DNA from: Dryomyza anilis | Lineage: Eukaryota > Arthropoda > Insecta > Diptera > Dryomyzidae | Direction: 5' to 3' | NCBI GenBank assembly: GCA_951804985.1 | Contig: OX638133.1 | Coordinates: forward strand, 2,686,501-2,750,500 | Length of the DNA stretch: 64,000 bases | Notes under the pieces: generated by a model | What the model saw: the letters and a program-made list of their open reading frames with translations, nothing else | What the model was told of the DNA's origin: nothing | Databases searched by the model: none | Program-made: the position numbers and the translations under genes | Part shown: one piece after another, positions 23,492-35,560 of the stretch | How the letters are laid out: each line of letters opens with the position of its first letter | How positions within the stretch are numbered: the first letter of the stretch is position 1

Positions 23492-24388
23492 TATAGATAT
23501 ATAGATATATAGATATATAGATATATAGATATATAGATATATAGATATATAGATATATAGATATATAGATATATAGATATATAGATATATAGATATATAG
23601 ATATATAGATATATAGATATATAGATATATAGATATATAGATATATAGATATATAGATATATAGATATATAGATATATAGATATATAGATATATAGATAT
23701 ATAGATATATAGATATATAGATATATAGATATATAGATATATAGATATATAGATATATAGATATATAGATATATAGATATATAGATATATAGATATATAG
23801 ATATATAGATATATAGATATATAGATATATAGATATATAGATATATAGATATATAGATATATAGATATATAGATATATAGATATATAGATATATAGATAT
23901 ATAGATATATAGATATATAGATATATAGATATATAGATATATAGATATATAGATATATAGATATATAGATATATAGATATATAGATATATAGATATATAG
24001 ATATATAGATATATAGATATATAGATATATAGATATATAGATATATAGATATATAGATATATAGATATATAGATATATAGATATATAGATATATTGATAT
24101 ATAGATATATAGATATATAGATATATAGATATATAGATATATAGATATATAGATATATAGATATATAGATATATAGATATATAGATATATAGATATATAG
24201 ATATATAGATATATAGATATATAGATATATAGATATATTGATATATAGATATATAGATATATAGATATATAGATATATAGATATATAGATATATAGATAT
24301 ATAGATATATAGATATATAGATATATAGATATATAGATATATAGATATATAGATATATAGATATATAGATATATAGATATATAGATAT

Positions 24389-24463
<75 letters not shown>

Positions 24464-25416
24464 TATAGATATATAGATATATAGATATATAGATATATAG
24501 ATATATAGATATATAGATATATAGATATATAGATATATAGATATATAGATATATAGATATATAGATATATAGATATATAGATATATAGATATATAGATAT
24601 ATAGATATATAGATATATAGATATATAGATATATAGATATATAGATATATAGATATATAGATATATAGATATATAGATATATAGATATATAGATATATAG
24701 ATATATAGATATATAGATATATAGATATATAGATATATAGATATATAGATATATAGATATATAGATATATAGATATATAGATATATAGATATATAGATAT
24801 ATAGATATATAGATATATAGATATATAGATATATAGATATATAGATATATAGATATATAGATATATAGATATATAGATATATAGATATATAGATATATAG
24901 ATATATAGATATATAGATATATAGATATATAGATATATAGATATATAGATATATAGATATATAGATATATAGATATATAGATATATAGATATATAGATAT
25001 ATAGATATATAGATATATAGATATATAGATATATAGATATATTGATATATAGATATATAGATATATAGATATATAGATATATAGATATATAGATATATAG
25101 ATATATAGATATATAGATATATAGATATATAGATATATAGATATATAGATATATAGATATATAGATATATAGATATATAGATATATAGATATATTGATAT
25201 ATAGATATATAGATATATAGATATATAGATATATAGATATATAGATATATAGATATATAGATATATAGATATATAGATATATAGATATATAGATATATAG
25301 ATATATAGATATATAGATATATAGATATATAGATATATAGATATATAGATATATAGATATATAGATATATAGATATATAGATATATAGATATATAGATAT
25401 ATAGATATATAGATAT

Positions 25417-25487
<71 letters not shown>

Positions 25488-27216
25488 TATAGATATATAG
25501 ATATATAGATATATAGATATATAGATATATAGATATATAGATATATAGATATATAGATATATAGATATATAGATATATAGATATATAGATATATAGATAT
25601 ATAGATATATAGATATATAGATATATAGATATATAGATATATAGATATATAGATATATAGATATATAGATATATAGATATATAGATATATAGATATATAG
25701 ATATATAGATATATAGATATATAGATATATAGATATATAGATATATAGATATATAGATATATAGATATATAGATATATAGATATATAGATATATAGATAT
25801 ATAGATATATAGATATATAGATATATAGATATATAGATATATAGATATATAGATATATAGATATATAGATATATAGATATATAGATATATAGATATATAG
25901 ATATATAGATATATAGATATATAGATATATAGATATATAGATATATAGATATATAGATATATAGATATATAGATATATAGATATATAGATATATAGATAT
26001 ATAGATATATAGATATATAGATATATAGATATATAGATATATAGATATATAGATATATAGATATATAGATATATAGATATATAGATATATAGATATATAG
26101 ATATATAGATATATAGATATATAGATATATAGATATATAGATATATAGATATATAGATATATAGATATATAGATATATAGATATATAGATATATTGATAT
26201 ATAGATATATAGATATATAGATATATAGATATATAGATATATAGATATATAGATATATAGATATATAGATATATAGATATATAGATATATAGATATATAG
26301 ATATATAGATATATAGATATATTGATATATAGATATATAGATATATAGATATATAGATATATAGATATATAGATATATAGATATATAGATATATAGATAT
26401 ATAGATATATAGATATATAGATATATAGATATATAGATATATAGATATATAGATATATAGATATATAGATATATAGATATATAGATATATAGATATATAG
26501 ATATATAGATATATAGATATATAGATATATAGATATATAGATATATAGATATATAGATATATAGATATATAGATATATAGATATATAGATATATAGATAT
26601 ATAGATATATAGATATATAGATATATAGATATATAGATATATAGATATATAGATATATAGATATATAGATATATAGATATATAGATATATAGATATATAG
26701 ATATATAGATATATAGATATATAGATATATAGATATATTGATATATAGATATATAGATATATAGATATATAGATATATAGATATATAGATATATAGATAT
26801 ATAGATATATAGATATATAGATATATAGATATATAGATATATAGATATATAGATATATAGATATATAGATATATAGATATATAGATATATAGATATATAG
26901 ATATATAGATATATAGATATATTGATATATAGATATATAGATATATAGATATATAGATATATAGATATATAGATATATAGATATATAGATATACAGATAT
27001 ATAGATATATAGATATATAGATATATAGATATATAGATATATAGATATATAGATATATAGATATATAGATATATAGATATATAGATATATTGATATATAG
27101 ATATATAGATATATAGATATATAGATATATAGATATATAGATATATAGATATATAGATATATAGATATATAGATATATAGATATATAGATATATAGATAT
27201 ATAGATATATAGATAT

Positions 27217-27281
<65 letters not shown>
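23037..27281 (+). repeat. 4.2-kb GATA / TAGATATA satellite array
   Basis: Almost pure tandem repeat. Most of it is the 8-bp unit TAGATATA; six blocks of plain GATA (about 60-100 bp each) lie near 23044, 23258, 23406, 24391, 25418 and 27218. It opens with ACAGACAGATA and ends GATAGACG. Rare marker variants (A to T giving ATATTGATA at 24095, 24239, 25043, 25195, 26195, 26323, 26739, 26923, 27091; ATACAG near 23138 and 26993) break the uniformity. All three minus-strand frames are open for over 1,400 codons of S, I, Y and L; this is a product of an 8-bp period without stop codons on that strand, not a gene. Confidence 0.98.
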
Positions 27282-27384
27282 CGTACATCGACTAGAGATA
27301 CATATCGTAACAATCATGCGAAATGTGTAATTTTCGACATTTGTGTTTTTTTACAATTTTAAATGTAGTTTTTCCTCAAGTATA

Positions 27385-28140
27385 CCGTACCAAACTCATT
27401 TTGGGATATTTCTAACCTCAAAAGACAAAACCAAAAGGGCGAAATTGAAAAATTTCAATTGTTGTCATGCCAAAAGGGCAAAACTTTTCGTTTTTTTTGA
27501 CATAACTTTGCACTGGTGCAAGATAACATAGTGGTGTAAAGACATTAATTGTTGGTTTGTAAATCAACTATCGATTGGCATCGTTTTTTTAAAAGATTTT
27601 TTAAAATTTTTTTCATTTGCAAAAAAAAATGTTTGCTAAATTATTTTTAAGTAATGATGTCAATCGATAGGTGCTTTGAAAACATACAATTAATGCCTCC
27701 ACATCACTATTTTATCTTGCACCATTAACGAATTATACAAAAAAAAACGAAAAGATTCGCCCTTTTGGCATCACAAGATTTTCAATTTTTCGAAATTTTT
27801 GGTTTTTTCGCCATAATTCTTCATTGGTGCAAGATAAAATAGTAATGTAATGGAATTAATTCATTTTTTGTAAAGCACCTATCGATTGGCATCATTATTT
27901 GAAAATATTTTGCCAAACATTTTTCTTGTCAGTAACAATGGCACATTAATGTTTGTCAAGTTATTTTTAAATAATGATGCCAATCTATAGGTGCTTTGAA
28001 AATTAACAATTAATGCTCTTACATGACTATTTTATATTGCGCAAATAAAGAGTTATAGCAAAAAATAAAAAAATTGCGCTTTGGTCAGAATATAGCCACA
28101 CAAAATCCATATTTATAAATCAGTATGTTGTCCAAATCAA
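27385..28140. repeat. Palindromic dispersed repeat D, copy 2
   Basis: Contains alternating direct and inverted blocks: CATGCCAAAAGGGC, TTCGCCCTTTTGGCAT, and four instances of the ATCGATTGGCATC / GATGYCAATCGATAG pair. Same family as 541-1135 and 32290-33300. Confidence 0.7.
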
Positions 28141-28431
28141 AAGATTTTTTTTATAATTATGCTAATTGATGAATAAACCAAAATATCAAAAAAAAAATTT
28201 ACTAACTTTTAAAGCACTTCAAACTTTTAAAGTTCATTTCCCAATATTTTTAAAAATGAACATTCGCGCCTTTGGCATTACAGTGACGATATACTCTTTC
28301 TGATAGGACCAAAGTGAATATTTAATTTTAGTGCAGAGTTTAAAAACCGCTGGTTGTAAGTGAAGGCCATTTTGAACTTTAAATTCCGATGAAAGTATCA
28401 AAATAAAGCAAGTTGACAAAAGACTATTATA

Positions 28432-28664
28432 TACACTCACAAAAACATACCATAAAATTAATAGTTTTTACTATTAAAATTAGTCAATAGGATATATGTC
28501 CGATAAACTATTAACTCAATCGGTGAATCCTATTAAATACTACAAAATACTAAAAAAATTATTTGAGTTTGTATGAAAATATTTATTATTGGTATACTAT
28601 TAAATCAATAATTGTCCTATTGACTAATTTTAATGGGATTTTATGAGTTTTTTTCTGAGTGTAC
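28432..28664 (+). mobile_element. MITE C, copy 1
   Basis: Runs from TACACTCACAAAAAC to TTTTTTTCTGAGTGTA with the interior of the 56471-56696 copy (ACTATTAAAATTAGTCAATAGGAT, split here, and ATTGTCCTATTGAC). It is a diverged but full-length copy of about 230 bp; the ends pair as inverted repeats. Confidence 0.7.
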
Positions 28665-29110
28665 CAAATCTTATATAAAAGTTCCAACACTAACCCTACA
28701 AGGAAACCAACCGGACCTAGACTAGGCACGTGACTAGTTCTTGGAGAAAGTTAACCGGTCCTAGTTCTCACCGTTTTATATGAAACCAACCGGCAACTTT
28801 AACATGGCGTTGAGAGGGGTCAATTAACACCTCCCGCAGACCTTTAGACCTGTAGATCACTGGACTGGTCTTCAAAATCGTGTTCTGTGATCGGTACTTT
28901 TAGACCTATCTCAAAACTATTCCTCAAAATCCTCTTCTGTGACCGGTATCAATAGTACATTCAGTAAGAAAAATATATATTTTTGTATTTCTTTTTTTAC
29001 TTTTTTATATATTCAAAATTTTTATATTTTATTTTACCTTCTCCTTCATGCATTCACATCATACTTATGATTCCAACTTTCCTGCGTGCATTACTTGGAA
29101 GACATTACTT
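28665..29110. other. Segment with ACCGGT-type inverted words
   Basis: Holds repeated CCAACCGG, ACCGGT, TGTGACCGGTA and TGTGATCGGTA words; matching words (CACAGAACTGGTC, TCGGTACTAATG) occur inverted at 29520-29570, beyond the MITE C at 29111. This suggests an older TIR element into which that MITE inserted. Class unknown. Confidence 0.4.
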
Positions 29111-29333
29111 GTAAACCCGGAAAAACTACTAAATAAATAATAGTTTTTTACTATTAAAAATAGTCAATAGGATAAATAATTATTTTAATCGGAAAATACC
29201 ATTAAATACCAGAAAATACCATCACATTTCCATTGATTTTATACGAGAAGATTTATTTTTTGTATACTATTAAATCAATAATTGTCCTATTGACCAATTT
29301 TAATGGGATTTGAGTGAATTTTTTTCTGGGTAT
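29111..29333 (+). mobile_element. MITE C, copy 2
   Basis: Starts GTAAACCCGGAAAAA, ends TTTTTTTCTGGGTATA. Interior nearly identical to the 56471 copy (TAATAGTTTTTTACTATTAAA, truncated here, and TGACCAATTTTAATGGGATT). Confidence 0.75.
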
Positions 29334-29833
29334 AAGACATATTGTATTTAAATCAATACAGTATCGAAAAAAGTATACGCATTATAGACGCATTAGTTGC
29401 AGAGTGTAAATAAGTCTCGTGACTATGGCGCCACCTAGTGCTTTTCCGCTTCACTACCGACATGTTTGGCATGGACACGATCCGTCTACTCATGCAGACC
29501 GTCTACTCTTGCAGACCATGATAGGTTTCACAGAACTGGTCTCCTGTCTTTAGTCGGTACTAATGGTAACGGTCATGTGAAAGGTAGTTTTAGAGCAATT
29601 GACACCTTTTTCCCGCAGGGACTCTAACAGCTACCGCAGGGATACTAAACAGAACCACACTGCTGTCACCATATGATAACTTTCTTCGTAAATAGGTTTA
29701 AACAAATCGCAGAAAACATCTGACTAAAAAATGTTAATTTTGAGGAATTAAAAAACAATTTGAATGAAGAAAAAAGGAGTCTTAATGTAATTGAAGGCCC
29801 TATTAAGATAAAGATAGATTGATACATGGATCA

Positions 29834-30668
29834 GAATCCCGGGATCCCGGAGAATATTTGTACCGAAAATCCCGAAATGAAATCTCGGGATTGCCAATCA
29901 AAATAACGTGTAGAAAATATATTTTAAATTTGCAGTCGTTAGCATATTTTAATGATTTTTCAATAGACTTGATGACAAATGTTTGATTTCATGTAAGGAT
30001 ACCGCTGCTAGTATTTTTCACAAAACTATATGTTTAATAGTGCAGATCGAAATCAAACTTATATTTTAATATCAGTGTAATACGGCCTAAAAGTTACATA
30101 ATGCTGTGAGAGAATACAACAAAAAATTTGATCGAAAAAAACGTCCTGTTCGTGAATTATCGTGAAAACCGCACAAACGTGACTCATTTGTCTAAAATAT
30201 GACATATCACATTGAAAAACGGATCAAAAAAGGAACTTCCAGAGTTGCCAACTTGTCCATATATTCACATCTTAACCCTTAAAGGTTGCTGAATCTAGTC
30301 GTGTAATCGGTTTCTCTGTGAAAAAACCACAAAATTGTATTAAAAAAAAACATATACATAATTTTGTTCAGGCTTCTCTGCCCTTGTATATTTCTATGTT
30401 GTGCTGAATTCTCGCGGATAGATTGATAAATTTAAAAACAAATTCATATTTGTGTTTTTTACCATCTAAATAAAATTGTTTTGTATCGGAATAGGCTCAA
30501 AAAATAGAGTTTGAATATACTAATCCTACTGAATAATATTCCGGTTTTATCAAATAATTTATTTATTTGGTACCTGTAATACAAATTCCAATTATTCGGG
30601 ATCCCGGGATTATTTTTCTAATTCCGAAAGTCCCGGGATTCCCATAATGCTTCGGGATTGGAACCCCT
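29834..30668. mobile_element. Putative element with ATCCCGGGAT subterminal repeats
   Basis: CAGAATCCCGGGATCCCGG at the left and CGGGATCCCGGGATT plus GTCCCGGGATTCCC at the right are inverted clusters of the same word, a pattern seen in hAT-like elements with subterminal transposase sites. The interior of about 700 bp is AT-rich and non-coding. Ends and target duplication are not fixed. Confidence 0.45.
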
Positions 30669-30753
30669 TATCAGAATGTATTTTCGGTTAGTGGCAAGCA
30701 ATATCTTTAAAAGAAATCAAAATCAATTTTCGCAGTCCGCCCCTGGTCGGACG

Positions 30754-31580
30754 AGCACCCGCTCGTAAACAGCTACAGAGCGCACAGTGAGCGCGCATAA
30801 ATCACACAAATTCGCGCGCGAATAATAAGAAGAATAGCAACATTAACAATAACAACAACAAAAGCAAAGTTATAATCTCCCGAGGCTATTTAAGGGAAAA
30901 TGTGCTGCTTTTCAAGTGCTGCCTGCCAGTAGTTATTTCATTTGCCGTACTTCAAAAAATGCGCATATTTCGTATAGCACAAAGGAGTGCAAACCGATTT
31001 CGAATGTTTTTTTTCTATATAGGCCCCAGATGCACTACGTCTTATGCTGCTGACAGTTTGCCACAGGACCAGACAAAATCATTTCTCGAAATACACGTTC
31101 CATTCCCCAGGAATTTCTAAGAAATACAAAACTTAATCAGTAGCAAATCAGTGCAGAATTTAAATACGCATGTAACAGACGTGGCCACTCACACGGAAAT
31201 AATGCAATTTCCCACAACTAATGTCGAAGCAGCGCCAGTGTAGGGTATACCCAATGTAGGGTATGGGCTAAAAAGAAAATAAATGTAGAACAGAATACAG
31301 GAAAAGGAAGTCGAGTCTTGAGGCACCAAAAACGTAATACAAATTGTTTGCATTACGGAATCATATTTGGTTTTCTTCAATGTAACTACATGGTACAGAG
31401 GAGAAGAGTCTGTCTGCCTGCCTTCCTGCCTGCCTGGGACAACAATACAAAAATAACACACAATGTTGAATGGATGAAAATACAACCAAGAAATACAATA
31501 ATATATTTCAGGTAAATTGGTCATGACCTTAAATCCAAGCAAAATTGAATTACTTGCATATACTAGGTACATAGAATGCA
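30754..31580. other. Unique island, right part
   Basis: Continues the island broken at 22191. CpG-containing GCGCGCATAAAT and CGCGCGCGAA words at 30790-30825, then CTGCCTGCC at 31418-31436. Frames of 72 and 127 codons (30902-31120, 31189-31572) lack recognisable domains. Confidence 0.4.
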
Positions 31581-31959
31581 GTCAATATAACTTGTATATT
31601 TTTAATTAAATATTTGAATCAAATATTCCAATTAAATCAACTCTATCTTCCCTCAAACCATTAATTTTAGAGCTAGATTTTTTCAGGAGAGATTTAAATA
31701 CACATCATAAAACTAAGAATAACAAAAACAAACAAATCGATTTGTTGATAAAAGAAGGTTGTAAATTTATTCAAATAAAGGCAGCCTTTAGATTATTTTC
31801 TTCAAGAGTATTTTAATTGAAATATTTATTGAAGGAATGTTCAATTAAAATGTGATACACACCGAATAAAAAATAGTTGCTCTAACAAACATTTCAGTTA
31901 TCTCAAAAGTTTATTCGTTTTTATATCCAAAACTGAAATTAGTTCTTTGGACTACAAGC

Positions 31960-32285
31960 AGGGACTAAAACCCTTTGGAATATCGGTATCAAGATTTTTA
32001 AAATAGCTATTCCGATTCTTACTCCGGTTCCAACAATACAAATTATATGGGTTCCGATTCCGGTTTCACACATTTTTTAATAACGGATCTGATTCCAGTA
32101 CAAAAAACCGAAACGGTGCCGAATCCGGTTCTTTGCGGACCCTGGCTTTTTAAAATAGCGGTTCCGATTCCGGTTACAATCAAAAAAAAAAAATAATGGG
32201 TTTCGATTCCGGTTCCGATTCAACACTTTTTTTTAAAAACGGTTCCGATATCAGGTACGGTTCTTTGCGGTCTCTAACTACAAAC
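31960..32285. repeat. Cluster of TTCCGATTCCGGTT-type repeats
   Basis: At least eight forms of GGTTCCGATTCCGGTT and GAATCCGGTTCTTTGCGG within 320 bp, framed by GCAGGGACTAAAACC at the left and GCGGACCCTGG near 32133-32143. It looks like a decayed DNA transposon with subterminal repeats. No coding potential; the 60-codon frame at 32196 is chance. Confidence 0.55.
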
Positions 32286-32289
32286 AATT

Positions 32290-33300
32290 TCAAACTATTT
32301 TTAACCAATTTTATATCGTCAATGTCATGCCAAAGAGGCGAATGTGCATTTTTAAAAATATTGGGAAATCAAATTTGAATGTTTGAAGTGCTTTAAAATT
32401 AGTAAAACTTATTTTTTTCAATTTTTTCTGTTATTTTAGTTTATTCATAAATTTTTATAACGTATATAAAATATCTTTGGATTTGGACAACTTACTGAAT
32501 TATAAATACGGATTTTGTGAAGCTATATCCTAAGCAAAAAGCAAATATTTTTGATTTTTATGCTATAACTTTTTATTAGCGCAAGATAAAATAGTATTTT
32601 AAAGACATTAATTGTTTATTTTTAAAGCACCTATCGATTGGCATCATTATTTAAAAATATTTTGCCAAACATTAATGTGCCATTTGTAATTGACAAGAAA
32701 AATGTTTGGCAAAATATTTTTAAATAATGGTGCCAAACGATAGGTGATTTAAAAACAAATAATTAATACCTTTAAACCACTATTTTATATTGCACCAATA
32801 AAGAGTTATGGCAAAAAAACGAAGAAATTGGAAAAATTGAAAATCTTGTCATGCCAAAAGGGCGAATCTTTCCGTTTTTTTGCTATAACTCTTTATTGGT
32901 GCAAGATAAAATAGTGATGTAAAGGCATTTATTGTTTGTTTTCAAAGCACCTATCGATTGGCCTCATTATCTAAAATAGTGTTGCCAAACATTTTTCTTG
33001 CCAATGATAAAAATTCAAAAAAATATTTTCAAATAATGATGATGATCGATAGGTCCTTTAAAAACAAAAAATTATTAAGACTTTACATCACTATTTTATC
33101 TAATACCAATACAAAATTATGGCAAAAAAACGAAAATATTCGCCCTTTTAGCATGACGTAATTTTCAGTTTTTCGAATTCGCCCTTTTGATTTTTTCTTT
33201 TGTGACTCGAAATATCCAACAAAACTACACACGATTCAAAAATGTAAAAAAAAACGCAAATGTCAAAATTTACACATTTGTCCCTTTGGCATGATAGTGA
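32290..33300. repeat. Palindromic dispersed repeat D, copy 3
   Basis: The longest copy. It has several inverted pairs of CACCTATCGATTGGCATCA / GATGATCGATAGG and TGCCAAAAGGGCGAA / TTCGCCCTTTT, each pair around an AT-rich loop with CTATTTTATYTTGCACCAAT-like arms. Family size, ends and class unknown. Confidence 0.7.
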
Positions 33301-33639
33301 CGATATGATCCTGCAATATGATTTGGATGAATATTTGGAACGAATATTTGATTTGTATCAATCAATTGGTTGTTAAAACAATCTTTTCTAATGTTCGGAA
33401 TGCACAATTGCTTCAGTGAAATGTAGTTTCCAGATATTTTCTCCAGTTCTATTCTCTGAAATATATTCTTTGCACGTGTTAACTCAGTTTTTTAATAGCG
33501 CTGTGCAGTTGTAATTTCTCTGCTATTCTATGGGAAATTAGATCTCCACGAGTTTTTCAAATTTTCTATGATTTCTAACTTTATTTGGATGGCAGTCTCA
33601 GCATTCTAAAGGTATGTACGCTTAACTTGCATTCTAAAA

Positions 33640-33667
33640 CCTCGGGTTCGAATCCCAGCTGGTGCAG
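33640..33667 (+). other. tRNA-like 3' segment with B box (relic)
   Basis: CTCGGGTTCGAATCCCAGC contains a perfect RNA polymerase III B box, followed by TGGTGCA. The T stem pairs only partly and I cannot find a matching A box, D arm or acceptor partner upstream. Most likely a decayed tRNA-derived SINE head, not a tRNA gene. Confidence 0.3.
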
Positions 33668-33839
33668 TAAGAAATAGATTTACAGTACAATGAATATAGC
33701 ATATCTAAGTGCTCTGAAACTTAGTATATTTCAATAAAACCGCATTTGAATGCTGCAAACTGTTAGTAAAAATAGTTTGAAATATTTCAAAATTAATAAT
33801 TTAATCTCGTTGGTTTTCGCTCACTGCAATTAATGAAAA

Positions 33840-34480
33840 CCATGCCACTGGCAGGCAGGCTGGCAGACTGCACAACTTAATTTCACTTGGCAAGTGGGCT
33901 CAAATGCTGTAATTGCACCCGGACATGTGCACAAAATGGCGCACATATCAAATTACGACGCTTGTTTGCCGAAAGACTGCCACGGGCTACAGGCCCCCCG
34001 GCGTCTCTTTTGCCTGCTGCTTATTAGGTCAACACTTCAATGCATCGCACCGACAGCGCAGTGATTATTTAGAAGCCGACAATGATGATGATGATACCAA
34101 AGTCGTTTGTCTCTGTAGTGTTGGCAACGAGCGACAAGACGTTAATTGTTTCTTAATTAAATTGACACGAGCTTCACAAATGCACTTCCGACACAATGCC
34201 GGACGGTGGATTCTAGGGTCAGTACAGCATTTGGTCAGGAGATCCTTCGGTCAGTGGGTACTTTGCTCAGTGGGTACTTTAGTCGGTATGCAGCATATTG
34301 TGTGTGTCAAATATCATATCTTTCACAGTCAGCTCTAAGCACGGTGCCGAAAATAAAAAGCAAAGCACGAATTGCGAATAATCGGCAGCCTAAATTTGGC
34401 CAAAATCCACACCAAACTACCGAATATTTGTGTCAACATGTGCATATTTTTTGGCAACCTGCGGTGGCTTATTAATTATT
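33840..34480. other. Unique GC-richer island
   Basis: Contains GCAGGCAGGCTGGCAGACTG and a GATGATGATGAT run. A 141-codon frame (33913-34338, plus) has balanced composition but no domain I recognise, starts inside sequence of non-coding character, and is not flanked by clear splice sites. It is left as uncertain non-coding DNA. Confidence 0.4.
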
Positions 34481-34948
34481 TAAAATTCATGCATATAAAG
34501 CAGTTTTTTAAGCCAGTCTAAGTTTTTTGCACCCTGCACAGGTCGTGCCGAAACTGGTGCTACTATGGGCTGTGCACATTGTGCAGACAGAAAATTAAGG
34601 CAGTTGGTACCTAATATGCGTAATGTGCACAAAATAATGGGATGACTAAATATACTCTATATGGAGAGAAATATTTGCAATTCTATTTAATAGTTCAAAG
34701 CTGAATATACCTTTCCAAAATGATATCACATCTATATACTTTTGCTTCGCAATATTTCGAAAATGGCACTTATAAACAGATCTCGAAAAAACGTTAAAAC
34801 ATTTTTCATTTTTTTTCATGTTTGAGTAGAATTTCGTATATTTAAAATAAAAATAATGCAGAAAATATCTTTAATTATAAAAAATTGATTAATTTTTCCT
34901 TCTAAAACCGTTTATTTCATTCATTTCCGACGACTTTCACCTAAATAT
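34481..34948. other. AT-rich sequence, no feature
   Basis: No gene or repeat partner seen. Confidence 0.4.
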
Positions 34949-34951
34949 TTA

Positions 34952-35192
34952 TGGCCATTCCACACCAAATCGACCAGCGGTTGGAACCCACCTTCTTCGA
35001 TTTCAATGAAATATGGGCAGCTGATAAAGCTTATTTTTTCGACCACTACTTCCAGAGATACAATGCTTCAAAGTTACAAAGAATGGGCAATGTATATCTC
35101 AATAAGCTTTATCAGCTGCCCAAATTTTATTGAAATCGAAAAGGTAAAATATCAAAATTTACTTTTTTGATCGATTTGGTGTGGAATGGCCC
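34952..35192. mobile_element. PIF/Harbinger-like MITE M
   Basis: Terminal inverted repeats of about 22 bp start YGGCCATTCCACACCAAATC, with TTA on each side (34949-34951 and 35193-35195); a TTA/TAA duplication is the PIF/Harbinger hallmark. Inside is a second palindrome (GGGCAGCTGATAAAGCTT and its complement). The 60-codon frame across it is an artefact. Class assignment rests on the duplication and ends only. Confidence 0.7.
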
Positions 35193-35239
35193 TTATGCAG
35201 TTTCTGACCCGTTGGTGCAGATTTAACTACAAAAAGGAG

Positions 35240-35560
35240 AAATCACACGATATCGGTCACTTTCTTGTACCAATATCGAGCGTCTAATTGGACCTACATG
35301 GCAGTTAGATATCGATGCGTTTTGTGAGAGTTGTCTCGGTACGAGAAATTTTTCGAAATCGGAACGATATCGATGAAAAAAATAATCAATATTGCTTCGA
35401 AAATATTACGATATCGATTCAATAAATGTTTATATATCGTACATTGTCATTGAATTTGAATGTACGAGAAACTATAAAAATTGGAATCGATAAAGCAACG
35501 TGATCGAACTTATTTATCGAAGTTATTCGATAAAAAATTGAGTTCTCCGAGACATGGCTG
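35240..35560. other. Cluster of CGATA / TATCG motifs
   Basis: At least eight CGATA or TATCG words in 320 bp, including ACGATATCGAT (twice) and AGATATCGATG. Such words are the core of Drosophila BEAF-32 and DREF sites, but short ATCGAT palindromes also occur in transposon ends. No function can be claimed from sequence alone. Confidence 0.4.

Larger units (their letters stand above)
22192..30745. mobile_element. 8.55-kb hAT-like insertion carrying a GATA satellite
   Basis: Begins CAGGGGCGGACTG and ends CAGTCCGCCCCTG, an exact 13-bp terminal inverted repeat in hAT style. The 8-bp flanks are GTCGGAAG (22184-22191) and GTCGGACG (30746-30753), matching at 7 of 8 positions, as an aged hAT target duplication would. 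No transposase was recognised inside. The interior holds the GATA array, repeat D, two MITE C copies and a CCCGGGAT-rich segment, so it is either one non-autonomous element enlarged by later insertions or a compound of several. Two unrelated elements facing each other by chance is the alternative, made unlikely by the target duplication. Confidence 0.72.

Noticed and set aside
23037..27281. CRISPR-like or centromeric higher-order array
   Set aside because: No spacers; the unit is 4-8 bp. Higher-order structure is only hinted at by a few marker variants.
22929..27317. Three minus-strand frames of about 1,420-1,460 codons
   Set aside because: They are translations of the GATA/TAGATATA satellite in three phases; open only because the unit lacks stops on that strand.
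33600..33670. A tRNA gene
   Set aside because: Perfect B box but the T stem is mismatched and there is no A box, D arm or paired acceptor stem.
33913..34338. 141-codon plus-strand frame
   Set aside because: No recognisable motif and an abrupt Cys/His/Arg-rich mix typical of translated non-coding DNA. A lineage-specific exon cannot be fully excluded.
34951..35133. 60-codon frame
   Set aside because: Wholly within palindromic MITE M.
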